From: Coniella vitis
Lineage: Eukaryota; Ascomycota; Sordariomycetes; Diaporthales; Schizoparmaceae
Assembly: GCA_011317545.1 (NCBI GenBank)
Contig: WUJK01000001.1
Location: 3,453,001 to 3,517,000 of the forward strand
Direction: 5' to 3'
DNA length: 64,000 nt
Part shown: piece by piece, positions 22,574 to 34,659 of the stretch
Layout: every line of letters starts with the position of its first letter
How positions within the stretch are numbered: position 1 is the first letter of the stretch
Position numbers and translations under genes: made by a program
Notes under the pieces: generated by a model
What the model was told of the DNA's origin: nothing
Seen by the model: the letters and a program-made list of their open reading frames with translations, nothing else
Database searches by the model: none

Positions 22574-25500
22574 AGTACCAGCGCAGTTAGACAAAAGCCT
22601 GTTGTTCTCACTGTACTATGTACTATTGTAGGCTCCGGTTCAACGTTCATGATACGCACAGCACGTTGATATCTGCGGAGGGAGTGCTCCTTGGTCATAT
22701 ATGGCCTCTAGCAAATACTCCTGTCCAGAGATTTGTTAGCTTCGGCAATGCAAAAGTACTTGAAATTGTACAAGCGTTTGTGGAGAGAGAGGGAGCAGGC
22801 AGCAGCACATAGCACCTGGAAAAACTACCATGTATGTACTACCATGAGTACTACATGCATTGCTATGTACATAATTTTTCCCACACATTGAATCAACCGC
22901 CGATTAGCCGTCCAAATGCTGGTATGGTACTGGGAGTTGTACTAATGTATACGTACATGTGGAAATAGATCGGGGTCACCCGTGCTCGGTGATTGTGAGA
23001 TGGCAGGAACCCGAAAAATAAAGACGTTACCAAGCGAATTGAAGCCTCAAAAGCTTGGCGCACTGGGGCAGCGTTGCTTCAATATGTCAGTGCGATTGTG
23101 CATCAACAAAAGCCAAGATCTTGATGAACAAACGACTCAGCGCTTGTCTGCTCAGAGCTTGCCGTTGTAAGGCGGAAGAGGGAGGCGGCTTGGTGAAGAC
23201 CTTTTTCAAAGTCTCATTCGGCAACATAAGAAAAGATCTCGATAATAGTATTAATAGCTGCCCTTCTTAAGAAACGGCCAGGCCAGGACACGCGAGAGGA
23301 CAAGACAATACGTCAGGCCGAGCGATCCACCCAGCCAGTCGCATGGCCCATTACATCAAGCCCCGGATCTGTTGCTGAAGGGATTGACAAGCCGGAGACG
23401 TTCATATTGTCGGCGCTTTGGTTGCGGAGGGCGTCCGAAAGCTGATGGTCGTGTTAATTCTTGCTGCAAGCTCTTGCCCATTTCTTCTCCTAGTTGATCA
23501 GGCTTACAATATGTATTGTGAACCGGCATGTGGCATGGCATGTCCCTCCCGGAATCGGAAGAGAGACAAAGAAAGAAAGCAGAAAGCAAAGTGAAACGAC
23601 GCAGCCAGCGAGGTGTGTCTCCCAGCCCCCCCTGTAAGTCAGCGCGTTCCTGGTGCGTGCTGCTGCCCTTGCAACCAACTACAGCACAGTACCAGGTAGT
23701 GCTACTATGTAAGTATACGGCATTCCGGCAGTGGGCCGTGTAAGAGGGCCCAGCGTCAGCCTCTATCTCGCACACTTTCTTACTCACGTGTGAGTTTTGG
23801 ATGCATTTGGGTAAATGGGATTTGTTGTTGTTTCGCTTGTTTATTATTACATACATAGTAGATGCACCTACATGTATGAATAGCACAGCACATGCTTTGC
23901 TGTGCAACATCCTGCAGAATGCGCTCCATCCTTTTCGGGATTGGCCTACTTATGTATAGTTACTATGACAGTACGTATGTACATAGTAAGTATGTCTGCG
24001 AGCTAGAGTACTTATAAGCAAGACCTGCAAGTACCTGTACCTGTACACAGTCTCTGTACCCACAGGCAGGCCCCCTGCAAGCCAAGTGCACTGCAACCCC
24101 ACCGGGCTTGACAACGCTCAGAGTACCCAAATCGTAAGAGAAGCGCTAGCCGTCTTGGGGCGGGCGGACAAGGTGCTGTGATCAGCGCGGCTGAGAGGCC
24201 ACTGGGCCTTTGCAGCGCAAGCCCTTTCATAAGCCTTGCCGTCCCTCCTCCTCCACCCAGCGAGCGCCCAAGCCCACCTTGTTTGCTTGCCTGCTCCTTC
24301 CCAACTTCCTGTGCTCTTGCCCTCCACGCGCGGCCCAGCAGCACCACCGAGAGCTACAGAGTTTGGGATCGATGCCTTGACATAAACCCGGTCGGCCTGC
24401 GACAATTTTTCACATCTTCCTCTCCCTCTTTCTTCTCCGTGCCAATCCAACCAATCCAGCCGGCTGCCCACCCACCAGGATCGACGCAGCGAAAAAAGAC
24501 ATCATCGAGTTGCCGACCGCCAGCCAAGGCTGATTACTTGCCTCGGAACGCAACCGCGCTTGTCTACATTTATTTTTCCTTGTCTGCCCGACAGCGACCA
24601 GCTGTATCGCTTTCCCTCTTGTCCTCGTCCCACCCAATTTCCAGTGCTTGCCAGTGCACGAATTGTTGACTGTCTGCCCCTCCCACTTTGGGCTTCCCGT
24701 GTTCGCTTAATTTTGTTGGAAATCCGACTTTGCAGCTGCGAGATCCAGAAAAAGATACCTCCACCCAACCAAGTCAAGGGCTGGTAATCAATCACGAGCT
24801 CAAGTACCAAAGAGATAACGGAAGACAAGGAAAAGAAGAGACAAGGAAAAAAAAAGAGAGAAGAAAAAAAGAAGGCCCTGCCAAGACTGTAGCGCGCGGT
24901 TTCGCTTGGTCAACCTGGGCGACGATCCGTACCACCGCCCAAACTCTCTCTTGCTCTCTCTGCCGGCCATCTTTTAGGTGACGATGAGGTGACTTGATTT
25001 TGTGGATCGACACCAGCAAACAAATCCAGCATTTGTCCTGTCTTAAGCGCCCCGCCTCTCCAGTCTGCACTTCCAGTGGGCACCTTCTTCCACTGTCGAC
25101 TTCCAAACCCACAACCAGAGACACGCTTCCTCTCTGCGTGTTTCCCCTCCATCTCATTGCGCTCTTCAGCAGCCTCAAACTTGTTCGATTTTCCCATCAT
25201 TCCGATCTTGTTATCCTTCTTGCTGCGACCTTCTGCCATAATTCGCATTTCTCCCGCAAGAGTGATACTACGTCAATCACTGCACCGAGCAGCTGAGCCG
25301 TCGCACCGCCCTAGGTAGATCGCATCGGAGCGCCGATCGTCCTCGTCTTCTCCTGCAGCACACTACGGTGCTTCCCGAGTTCCCCTTTCCGTTGGAGCGT
25401 TTACGATTCCGGGGCCTTGGTACCACCCAGGTTGCTGTCCGAGCACTCACTACCTACACGCGGCCCAGCAAAGCGGAGTACTACGCCAACGCGTGCGTAC

Positions 25501-25746
25501 CTCACCTATGCTTTAGGGAGCACAAGGCTCCACTTCTTGCAACTGAGGTCCATTAACCGGCCTTTTCGGCTTGCCCTCGTCATTTCCTGTATGAGGGGCC
25601 CGCAGCAACGACACTGGCGCATTTCAGATCCTCATCACCTTCTGAGGGCCCGCGGCACTACCCATAATTAGCTCACAAATACCACCCCCCATCCCCATCC
25701 CTCCTCCGTCATCTGTTTGTGATTTCGACAGCACCTTTTCCCTGAG

Positions 25747-26898
25747 ATGCTTGATTCGCAAACATCAAGACGACGTCAAATACCCGACTCTGCGATCCAA
25801 ATTCCTTACTCACATTCTCGCACCCGTTCAACCTCGTCTGGGGTCTTTCCCAGCCACTATCCTCAATCACCCTCCCAAGCATCGGCGCAAGCCATGTATC
25901 TCAGCCAGCCACAACTCCAACAACAACAGTACGCCAGCCAGCGCCGTACGCCGTCGGTCAATACCTTCAGCTCGGTGTCGAGCGGCGGCGGCGGCGGCGG
26001 CGGTGGTGGTGAAAGAGGCCCGCCGCCTCCTGCAGTGTACCGAAACTCTCCTCCCAGCATCGATCTGCGCCGCTCCACCTCGTCCCGCTCAAATGGCTCG
26101 GTACAGCCCCTAAGCTATGTCGCCCTCTTGAGGAAACAGAAAGCTACCGTCTGGTGCGACCGCGCACAACCAGAAGACCCCTACATGCTCGCAAAGCAAA
26201 AACAGGCCAAGATGCGAGCACTGCAAGCGGTGGGCTCTGGCACCGGCTCAGGCTCGTCTGGCAGCAATCGGACGTCCACCGGTCTTAGCAGCGCAGGCGG
26301 CAAGGTCGTTGGCAAGATCCGTCATCATGGCAAGCCTGCGGTTGTGGGCTACGCACCAGACAGCAACTACGTGGGTGTCGGTGGTGTGCCCTTGCGACTT
26401 AGTGCAACAGAAGTAGAGGGCGAAGACTCGGATGATGATGACAGAGCAAGCCAGAGACTACACCACCGCAGAACCGGGAGCAGCGGGCGCTCAAGTACCG
26501 CGGGGAGCATCGGACAGGGACGCAGAGGACTGAGCTACCGAACCTCGACCGGAAGCGGTTTGCATATGACGGGCGGCGGCTCGCAGAACAGCAGAAAATG
26601 GACGGGGAGTGGCGGCGAAAACACTCCAGAGCGCAGAGGCAGTCTTGCCGACATTGGCTCCGAGAGACGCCCGCCAAGCGACGCAACAAGCGGCAGCAGT
26701 AGCTTGGGCGAGCGCGCCGACAATGTTCCCGACTTGGACCCTGCTGCGGCACGGTTGGCGAGCAATAGCCTGATGAACGCGACCTTGACAAGAGAAAAGA
26801 GCGTCAAAAACCCGGACGAGCTACGACGAAGAGGCAGCGTTGACGAGCGGACAATGACCCTCACGTCCGGAAGGCTCTTCATTGCCAACCCCGACTGA
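25747..26898 (+). CDS. Uncharacterised Ser/Gly-rich fungal protein
   Basis: Single exon, 383 aa, starting at the ATG at 25747. I do not recognise a named domain. Two blocks look conserved rather than low-complexity: SYVALLRKQKATVWCDRAQPEDPYMLAKQKQAKMRA cut by its flanks (about residues 123-160), and GKVVGKIRHHGKPAVVGYAP (about 190-210) followed by GVGGVPLRLSATEV. The rest is Ser/Gly/Gln-rich, including a Gly run encoded by GGC repeats near 25983-26010. The end reads MTLTSGRLFIANPD. No signal peptide or membrane segment is visible, so it is probably cytosolic or nuclear and largely disordered. The unusually long pyrimidine-rich upstream region may hold a leader with short upstream open frames. 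Confidence 0.8.
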   Translation: MLDSQTSRRRQIPDSAIQIPYSHSRTRSTSSGVFPSHYPQSPSQASAQAMYLSQPQLQQQQYASQRRTPSVNTFSSVSSGGGGGGGGGERGPPPPAVYRNSPPSIDLRRSTSSRSNGSVQPLSYVALLRKQKATVWCDRAQPEDPYMLAKQKQAKMRALQAVGSGTGSGSSGSNRTSTGLSSAGGKVVGKIRHHGKPAVVGYAPDSNYVGVGGVPLRLSATEVEGEDSDDDDRASQRLHHRRTGSSGRSSTAGSIGQGRRGLSYRTSTGSGLHMTGGGSQNSRKWTGSGGENTPERRGSLADIGSERRPPSDATSGSSSLGERADNVPDLDPAAARLASNSLMNATLTREKSVKNPDELRRRGSVDERTMTLTSGRLFIANPD

Positions 26899-28217
26899 TT
26901 GTAATGAATCCCATCAATCAAGACGCGAGCATAGCGACCGCGTTGTTACTTGGTTTAGGGAAATCATTTCCGAGCCCAAGGTACTAATTCACTAAAACAG
27001 AGATACGGCCGACCGTCTCCTTGTTTGATCATCTTGCCCGCACATGCAGAAGCATCTAATGCTTCAGGCGCACCTGTCCTCATTTCCCTTTTTATCACTC
27101 ATGTCTTTCATTGATACATTGACACCATCATCATCGTCATCACCGTCATCTTCGTTATACCAATTACTGCATTGCTAGGCGTTTGGGGTGGGCCGAGGAA
27201 ATATCGCATTACACCAATTGCGTGACGGATTCTGCTTTGTGGCTTTCTTTTTTTATTTTTTTCGGGAGGCATGTGTGCAGGCGTGTCATGGGAGCTCTGT
27301 CCTTTCTTTTTAGAGAACGCCCGTCAGATCGGAACTCTTCTTTTTCTCAGGAAATGGATAATACCAATAATCTATCTGCTGGCCCTGGGCGGCTTCGAGA
27401 TGGGCTCGCTTGCGTGTCATCTGTGTGCTTGGTGACCGCAAAGATGTGACCTTGTATCGGTGACGTGTTAAACTGTACCGCGCATGTGATTTCGAAATTC
27501 GTGATCCACAACACAAAATAACCATCTCGCCATCCATTATACCAAAACATTATCTTATCGGACAACAATAGTGGCGAGTCTCCAACGGCATACTATGAGC
27601 TCGCAGGTTAATCTGCCTCCAAGTTCAAGGGCCAAGGCCGACCCATGCCCAAAATACTAGGTACAGAAGTAGCCTATCGAATGGCTAAACAAATCAAGTC
27701 ACCAATCACGGAAGCGTATCCCCTAGAACATCGAATCGATAGACCTCTTTTGTGACTCGAAAATGGCATTGAGATGAAGGATACTACCATCACATAATTA
27801 GCAGGTCTTCCACCTCCCCAATATGTCCGTACCGGCCGGGTACACTTTAGCATATGGTCCGTGCACATCCGCGCTAGCCATCTCGGACGCGACTGCTACG
27901 CGTTTAGGGAAAGAGGTCCCACTTACCATTACTCTCTCTGCCTGTCCTTCAACTCAACTGGTTGGATCTTGGATGGTACAAAACATACAGTCGTCGGCGA
28001 TCTGAATCAATTGCTCTGCCTCCATAGTCGGTCTCTGTCCAAACGACGCAATCACGCACGCGAGCCTGACGTTTTCGTCGATTTTTCCGGTCCATGCCCT
28101 TCTGATTCGCATTTAGACAGTCCATCGCAGGCCACGAAAGATTGGACGCATTCAACGACATAAGGGAGTCCATTGATCAAACTCTGTTGTTAGCCCAAAG
28201 GGGCTGTCTATCGACTC
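26899..28217. other. Intergenic region before the CAF-1 gene
   Basis: Only short chance frames are seen. Presumably 3' UTR of the Ser/Gly-rich gene followed by the promoter of RLF2. Confidence 0.55.
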
Positions 28218-30231
28218 ATGAAATCTGTGGTGATGTCCGCAGATACCGTAGAGATGCAGTCTCCGCGCCGGAAACGGAGCCATGAGGAGTATTCCCAAGA
28301 TGCTCCGGATGCTCAGGCCAAGGACGAACACCAGCTCCCAATCAAGGCTGAGCTTGCCGACAGTGGTACGTAGCTTTTACTCTGAACATTATCAAAGGTT
28401 CAATTCGAAAATGAGGGCAAGATTCTCAGACGCTCACACTTTCCATACAGGACCATCGGCTCACCCGCATCTGTCGAGCCAACCTCCCCCAGCCCAAAGC
28501 AACGCAGCAGCCCTCATGGGGACTGGTGTCAGCACTCTAGGAGCAGACTCCACACTGAGCAATCTTCCAACGCGCCAGCCACTCCAACCTGTCACGCCAG
28601 TACCGCAGAATGGAGCCGTCACGAGCCAGCACGCTGTCTTTCCGCCCGCCAAAACGAGCTTGCCAACGGGTCAGGGACCTCCGGCAAAGAGAAAACGGTT
28701 GACGCCCGCAGAAAAGCAGATCAAACAAGATGAAGAAGCTGCAAAGAAGGCTGAGAGAGAAAAGAAGAAGCAGGAGCAGGAAGCACAGAAACAAGCCCTC
28801 GAAGAAAAGCGAGCGCAGAAACAAGCCGAAAAGGACAAGAAACACGCAGAGGCCGAAGCAAAGAAGAAGGAAAAGGAGCAAAAGGAGCGTGAAAAGAAGC
28901 AAGAAGCTGAGCGAAAAGCGCGTGCGCAGACCAGAATTGGTGCGTTCTTCAAGAAGGATGCGGCCGCGCCAAAGAGCGTCACGCCAAGCGCTATTGAAGC
29001 GCCGGTCAAGGCTAGAAGCCCCTCGCCGGCAGCGGTTCAGAGCGAGTACGAGAAACTTGCCATTCCCTTCTTCATCCACAACAACGTGTCACTAGCCAAG
29101 GATCACTTTGCCATGGACGAGGATACCCGCGAAGCCAAAACTGTAATTCTCTCGGATTATCTTGCCGGAAACCGTTCCCCCATATCGATAGAGCGATTTG
29201 ATCCAGTCGCCACACTACACCTTGACACCAGTCTGCCACCGCGCGGCAAACGATACCCTCACGTTCGCGACATTATGGTCGACCAAGAAGGAGGACTCTC
29301 GAACCCAATCAACCTGATTGCCGAGTCACTGAAGCTGCCCACCCAGCACTCATTGAAGGCCATTCCAATGAAGCAGTTTTCTTTTCACGAGGATGTACGC
29401 CCTGGCTACTACGGTACCATCACAAGCATCCAGTCTCTAGAGACTCTGAAGAGAATGGCCCGCCATCCTACAGCCAAGGATCTGCCCCTGAATTATGATT
29501 ATGACTCAGAGGCTGAATGGGTGCAAGGCGACGAGGAAGAAGATGAAGAAGGCATCGAAGACATGTCTGACGACGAAGAAGATGATGAGGACGACAAGTC
29601 CATGGATGGCTTCCTTGACGATTCTGAAGAAATAAAACGCGGCCATGGTTCACTTATGCCAATCAACTCAATGGAGCCTGAAAGCAGTGGCATCTGCTTT
29701 GAAGATGGAGCAAGCCGCAACCCGAATTCAGAGATGCACAAGTTTGGCATGGAGTTCATTATTCGTGAGTCGTCCCTCTGCTGACGAGTTGAGGTGTACT
29801 CTAATTGCTAACCGTATATAGCCAACCTCGAGCACCACCACTCCATCGACCCATTCTCCAAGGCTTACTGGCCTTCTGAAACCAAGGCAGATCCAGCAAG
29901 TGGCATAGCGCAGATGATGAAAGCTCAAGCTGCAAAATCTCAGGCGAGCGACAGCACTTTTACCGGAACCATGCCTCCGCCTCCGGTACCAAAAGCCTCT
30001 ACCACAGCAGCGAGCAACCCAACCGCCGCCCTAGACCTCATCCCGACGAGCTTGATGGACGAGTTCAAGTCTGTCATTCTCGAGTTCAAGTTCCTTCCCA
30101 AGACGGCGTTGATACCGACACTTCAGCACAAGTTTGACAAGTGCAAGAAGGCGCAGATAGCCGCTACGTTGGAATATGTGGCCGAGAAGCCAAAGAAGAA
30201 GGGTGATTGGCAGATCAAGGCGGGTGTGTGA
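28218..30231 (+). CDS. RLF2: Chromatin assembly factor 1 large subunit (Cac1/Rlf2, p150)
   Basis: Exons 28218-28365, 28451-29764 and 29822-30231 give about 623 aa. A second ATG at 28233 could also be used. Domains in order: a Lys/Glu/Arg-rich KER helix (about residues 131-210); a canonical PCNA-binding box QTRIGAFF (about 209-216); the A domain with LHLDTSLPPRGKRYPHVRDIM and KQFSFHEDVRPGYYG; an acidic tract of Asp/Glu (about 408-432) that binds H3-H4; and a C-terminal winged helix with SLMDEFKSVILEFKFLPKTAL. The complex deposits H3-H4 on newly replicated DNA through PCNA. Both introns are short with clear GT/AG ends, and all three exons keep frame. The whole order matches the family. Confidence 0.93.
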
Positions 30232-31609
30232 GAAGGAAACGAAAACAGAAGAATTTTGGGTGTCGTTGTCTATTTTCTCCCCGTTTTTGATGTGCTTGTG
30301 GTCTGCGTGGTGGCATTTTGGGGCTTTGGTGGCATTTTGATATTGGGGCGGTTACATTGCATTGGAGTTTATGGGTTACGCTATGGTAGCATTTGGAAGT
30401 CATATGGCGGTTATCCTCTGTACAAAAGAGAGTGCTTGGTCAGATTCCAGGGGCATGCGAAAGGGAGATTGGTTGCTATGCTACTATGTAGATGGGTATG
30501 CCGCATCGTATGAAAAACGGCGAAACCGATCCTCACGCATCCAGTATTTGACTTGTGCAAAAGAAAAGAGGTAAGAAATGACAAGTACGATATGGCCTTT
30601 TTTCTCTTCTTTTTTTTCTTTAACTTTTTTTTCTCAAGCATAGTGAGTGGCCTTGGTCTTGGTACTCGAATCCTCGAGAAGACGATGGCGGTATTGATAA
30701 ATTAGAACAAAGGACGCGATTATCTTGGGCCTCGGTTAGACTCGAAGCACGGGACAGCTATGTAGTCTAGTCAAGCAAAACCAAGGGTTTGTGTTAGTGC
30801 CACTGAAGTGTGTTTGAACCGGGGATTGCAATGCCTGGCCTCTGTTTCGCTTTATCGTGTCCCTCGTGGCGTGGTAAGTAACTGGTTGGTGATCACTTGA
30901 TGGTGGTTGACTCAATCTACATCGGGTCTGTGATCTGCACAAGAACGTTACCCCGGTTCTGCCTTCATTCCGGACGGTTGGTCGGCGTTGTAGATAGAAG
31001 ACATCAGTGTATAAGTTAGGTGATGCTACGAGGATACTTGGGCTTTGCAGAGCATTATTACTATATGACTTATAGAACAAGGAGCGAGATCCGCATTTGA
31101 CACAAGCGTTTGATGAGTTGTCCTCGCCTAAACATCCAATACCAATTCATATATCGAGCCAACAAGTTCTCAAATCTCTCATCATAGACGATCAATGCCT
31201 GTTGGGTGCAATAGAACTAAATACATATGAAATGATACTCGTTCCATTGACAACATCCAAGTTGTACATTAGATCAAGACCCGAACAGATACAACGGCCA
31301 GCATATTACGCTGAAACCAGGTAGAATCGCGTGTTGCAGGCCTAAATAGCTAATTGTGTCAGATTGACAAGAGATCATTCCGGCATAGACTCGTAGAACT
31401 TGATGATCGCGAAACCACAAGCCAGTGTCATAGACTCATTGTCTTGTACACATAATCACCAACAGCCGCTAGCGTGACCGCCATGAGAGCTGAAAAACAA
31501 TGGACACCACCTCGTACAACCAAGCAAGTTATGAACTTTCGCTGACCTCCTGACCCGTCCTAGCACCCAGTGTTCGCACAGTGATAAGAGTCCATAAATC
31601 TAGCTTCCT
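30232..31609. other. Convergent 3' region of RLF2 and RAD7
   Basis: No coding sequence seen. Holds one TACTATGTA copy at 30482-30490 and T-rich tracts near 30598-30630. Confidence 0.55.
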
Positions 31610-33728
31610 CTATCCTTCAATCAGCATGCCAAGAGCATTGGGCATGCCAACGAGGACCTTGCCTCTCGGCACACGTACGTCCTTGAGCTTCATGCAGCCA
31701 AAGACGATCAACTCCTTCAAGTTCGGACAGCTGCGGAAAATGCTGCCCACAATCAAATCTGAGACTTCCTCGCAGAAACTGAGCTCGAGTTTCTTGAGCT
31801 CAGGATACGCGTTCTCGGGGCTGAAGACCTCTTCGAATGCTGCACTTGAAATGTGCCGGCATGCGTCTAGGTTCAATGACTGGAGGGACCGGCCAGAGTG
31901 TTTCATCAAAGCCTTGAAGCCCTCCGAGCACAGACCGATGCCATTCGGGTTCTCGCGAGGTTTGTGGGCGTCGAGTTGCCGGCATTTCTCAAGGTCGAGG
32001 AAGATCAAACCTGGGTTCTGCCAATCGCTAAAGAGGCGGACGAAGCCGGCATCAGTCATGGCTTCGCTGTCAGTGATGCGAAGTTTTGACAAGGAACGAC
32101 AATTAGCATGAATAGCGTCCAAAACACTGTTGTCAAGCTCTGGTACCATGCGCAAGGAGAGCGTCTTCAGCCTCCCACCGATGGAACTAAGAACCGACAC
32201 CCATACATCGGAGTGGACCTGATGGTGAAGGTTGATGCTGAGGTGTTGCAAATTCGTAAGATGCGCCAACTCACGAATGCCGGTCCCGCTGACCATTTGG
32301 TTGTGGTAGATTTTGAGACGCCTCATATTTGGTGCTGCATGCTGTAACAAGGCAACACACTCATCGTCAAAGTGCTTATCGGTATAATACACCTGCAAGG
32401 TGCGCAGAAAGCTGCCCTTTGCGGTCAGGTATTGCTTCCACAACTCATTGCTCAAGAGATTGGCGCCGTGAACGTGCAGTCCTTCCAATTCCAACTTGTC
32501 ACGTGAAATGAGATACTCCATGACCTCGTCCTTGAAATGGATACCATTCTTGATCTTGAGGGTTTTCAGCCCTGGTACAGACTGGAAGATGCGTGACAGA
32601 TCATCCACGCTTAGTTTGGTGGCATCGTAAACGGCAACATCACGTGTTGCTGGTTGAAGGAACAAATTAAGGGTATTGGGGTCCAGGAGCCGCTTCTTGG
32701 AAAGTATGCGAGCAATTTTGTCAATCATTCGAGGTGGTAATTCGCCTAGATCCTCGGCGAGCTCGATGTTTTTGGCAAGAGTCTCGATGCACAAAGTCAT
32801 GAGGCTCTTGGCGCCAAGTACATAGGTACCGTCAAGTATGCTGCTCTGGTTCTTGCGTCGACTACCAACGGGGCCGCCAACTGCGGGCTTCTTCTTCTTC
32901 TTGGCCGGGCCATGCTCCTTGTCAAGTTGCTTGCCGCAGGGGTTGCAAAGAAGACCCCCGTTTGGGCCAGCGCGAGAGTAAGGTGTAACAGTGAACCTCA
33001 CGTCGCAGATTTCGCCTTGTACACGTTGCCAGTCAATATTAGGCACCACACAGATACGCGAAAAGAAAAAGAAGCCATGGCCGATACTTACAATTAGCCA
33101 TTTGTCCAGGCCGAGGTGCTCTAGACTTCAGCAGCTGCTCAATGAGGTCGTCTTCTTCGTCTGAATCCTCCAAGAGCTTCTTGCGTTTCTGAAACTTTTT
33201 GGAAGCTTTGATTTTCTCGATAGCCTTTTGTTGCTCGGCCTTGCGCTTGCTACCAGCTCGACTTGAGTCTCCACCGCCCGTATCACCTGCGCTACTGGCG
33301 TTTGCGTTTGCGTTTGACGGTCCCTCGCCAGGATCATCATTAACTTCCTGCTCTTGTGTTTGAGCCACGTTGAGGCGCTGTTGATGAGCTAGTCGGATTA
33401 GATTGGCGCTGATGTTGTGACTAGCCAAAAAGTCCGTCAATGCCGACTGAGGGCCTCTAATGTTACGGGTAGTGCGTGTTGAAGGTTGCTGTACTGTAGC
33501 CTGGACAGCTTGCACGCCCTGCACAGAGGCACCAGCTTGAGTGGTGCCATTCTGTATGGACGCTGTCTGCACACTGGCAATTTGAGTGGTGGTGATTTGC
33601 ACGCTACCAGAAGCCGCAGTGGCATTGGTGGTGGTGGTGTTAGCAGCTGCTGCTGCAGTCCGCCCTCTGGTTTGGCGTGGTGGATGAGCGGTTGCCCCCG
33701 CCCGAGCTGAGGTTCCCCGCCGAGCCAT
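31610..33728 (-). CDS. RAD7: DNA repair protein Rad7, leucine-rich repeat subunit of the global-genome NER factor
   Basis: Exons 33092-33728 and 31610-33015 (minus) give 680 aa. The splice rebuilds CEICDVRF in phase 1, starting a Cys-x2-Cys...Cys-x2-Cys zinc motif (CEIC ... CNPC, about residues 213-240) typical of Rad7. Before it lies a disordered Ala/Thr/Gln-rich region with a basic KRKAEQQKAIEKIKASKKF helix. After it, residues about 300-640 form leucine-rich repeats (for example LKTLSLRMVPELDNSVLDAI, LQSLNLDACRHISSAAFEEV). Yeast Rad7 works with Rad16 and Elongin C to detect UV damage in non-transcribed DNA. It is divergently arranged with RAD16, 931 bp between start codons. Confidence 0.93.
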
Positions 33729-34659
33729 GGTGCTTGGTCACTTCCTAACAAATCAGGTGAGTATGAAAAGAGGTAATGGGATTTTCCGCGGGCAGGAATA
33801 CCGCACCACAAAGTGATCCAAAGTGATCTGGCTACCTAGATAGTCTAGCGGCGGTGGTGTTGGTGCAATAGGTGGCAAAGCCTGTTGGGGACAAATGCAG
33901 CTCGAAAATTGTGATCAAAGTCTGGTTGCCTAGGCTGCCCCATGTGCACCCCAGGAACAAGAAACAGATTGGCAAACTAAAGGTAGGAGGAGTTCAGATT
34001 TCTTGGGTGGCGATAAAAATTACAGAATCATCCCGAGATGCAGGAAAGGCTAGTAATAGGGCGCGTCCAGGACGCGCTTTACTGCCAACGGGCGCTCGAA
34101 CCCTGGCAGTCCCGGTCTATGCTTATAAAGAAGGTGCTACGGATGCAAGCACTTTACCGGATGTCCATTTGTGACAATGGCATCAACTAGGCAGAAGTAC
34201 CCACACAGTTCGTCTGTTCCACCAAAATTACAGTGTCAAAACTGTCTGCTTTGAGCCTGGCAAGCGGAGGCTTCTCCACTACTCCAACGGGAACTTCTGT
34301 TTTCCTTAATGAGACCCACTTTTCCACATGATTGCGCGACATGCAGGGACGCGAGGCATGGTGGCAACCTCTCCAAAAACTTCAGCCTGCTGCCACTGAT
34401 ACACTTGTGTCATTTTTCTCTACTATTGACTGGCCGAGGCATCCACTTCCTTTTCTCTGAGCCGCCGCCACTTCTCTTCTCACCACCTCTCTTTTCTGGT
34501 CAAAATCATACCATTCGACCAGAAACCCAAGAGTGTACGTCTTGGGATCTGGTCCGGCAATCTCTCCAGCATCTCACTCAATCCCATTATCTCGCTCGCC
34601 ACCCCTACTAGATTTCAGTTCTTATCTTTTTTTGGGCAACCTCTGTGGTTACGCCAGCG
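33729..34659. promoter_or_regulatory. Shared RAD7-RAD16 intergenic region
   Basis: 931 bp between two divergent start codons. It contains a perfect 8 bp inverted repeat with a one-base spacer (GCGCGTCC/GGACGCGC, 34061-34077), directly followed by a 7 bp inverted repeat (ACTGCCA/TGGCAGT, arms 34081-34087 and 34104-34110). The second half is pyrimidine-rich, as in a leader. A bidirectional promoter is an inference from layout. Confidence 0.5.

Larger units (their letters stand above)
17239..25746. other. Long gene-poor region rich in TACTATGTA motifs
   Basis: No open frame of convincing composition was found over about 8.5 kb on either strand. The region carries 14 copies of TACTATGTA or its complement between 17391 and 23988, two TACCTAGGTAG palindromes (17380-17390 and 17427-17437), a TACTATGACAG word (23961-23971) and several microsatellites. 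The last 1.6 kb (about 24150-25746) is pyrimidine-rich and probably holds the promoter and long 5' leader of the next gene. Unrecognised non-coding RNA or very small genes cannot be excluded. Confidence 0.55.

Noticed and set aside
34055..34115. tRNA-like CGCTCGAACCCTGG sequence
   Set aside because: Resembles a reverse B box, but no matching T stem, acceptor stem or A box could be found; the hairpins fit better as plain inverted repeats.
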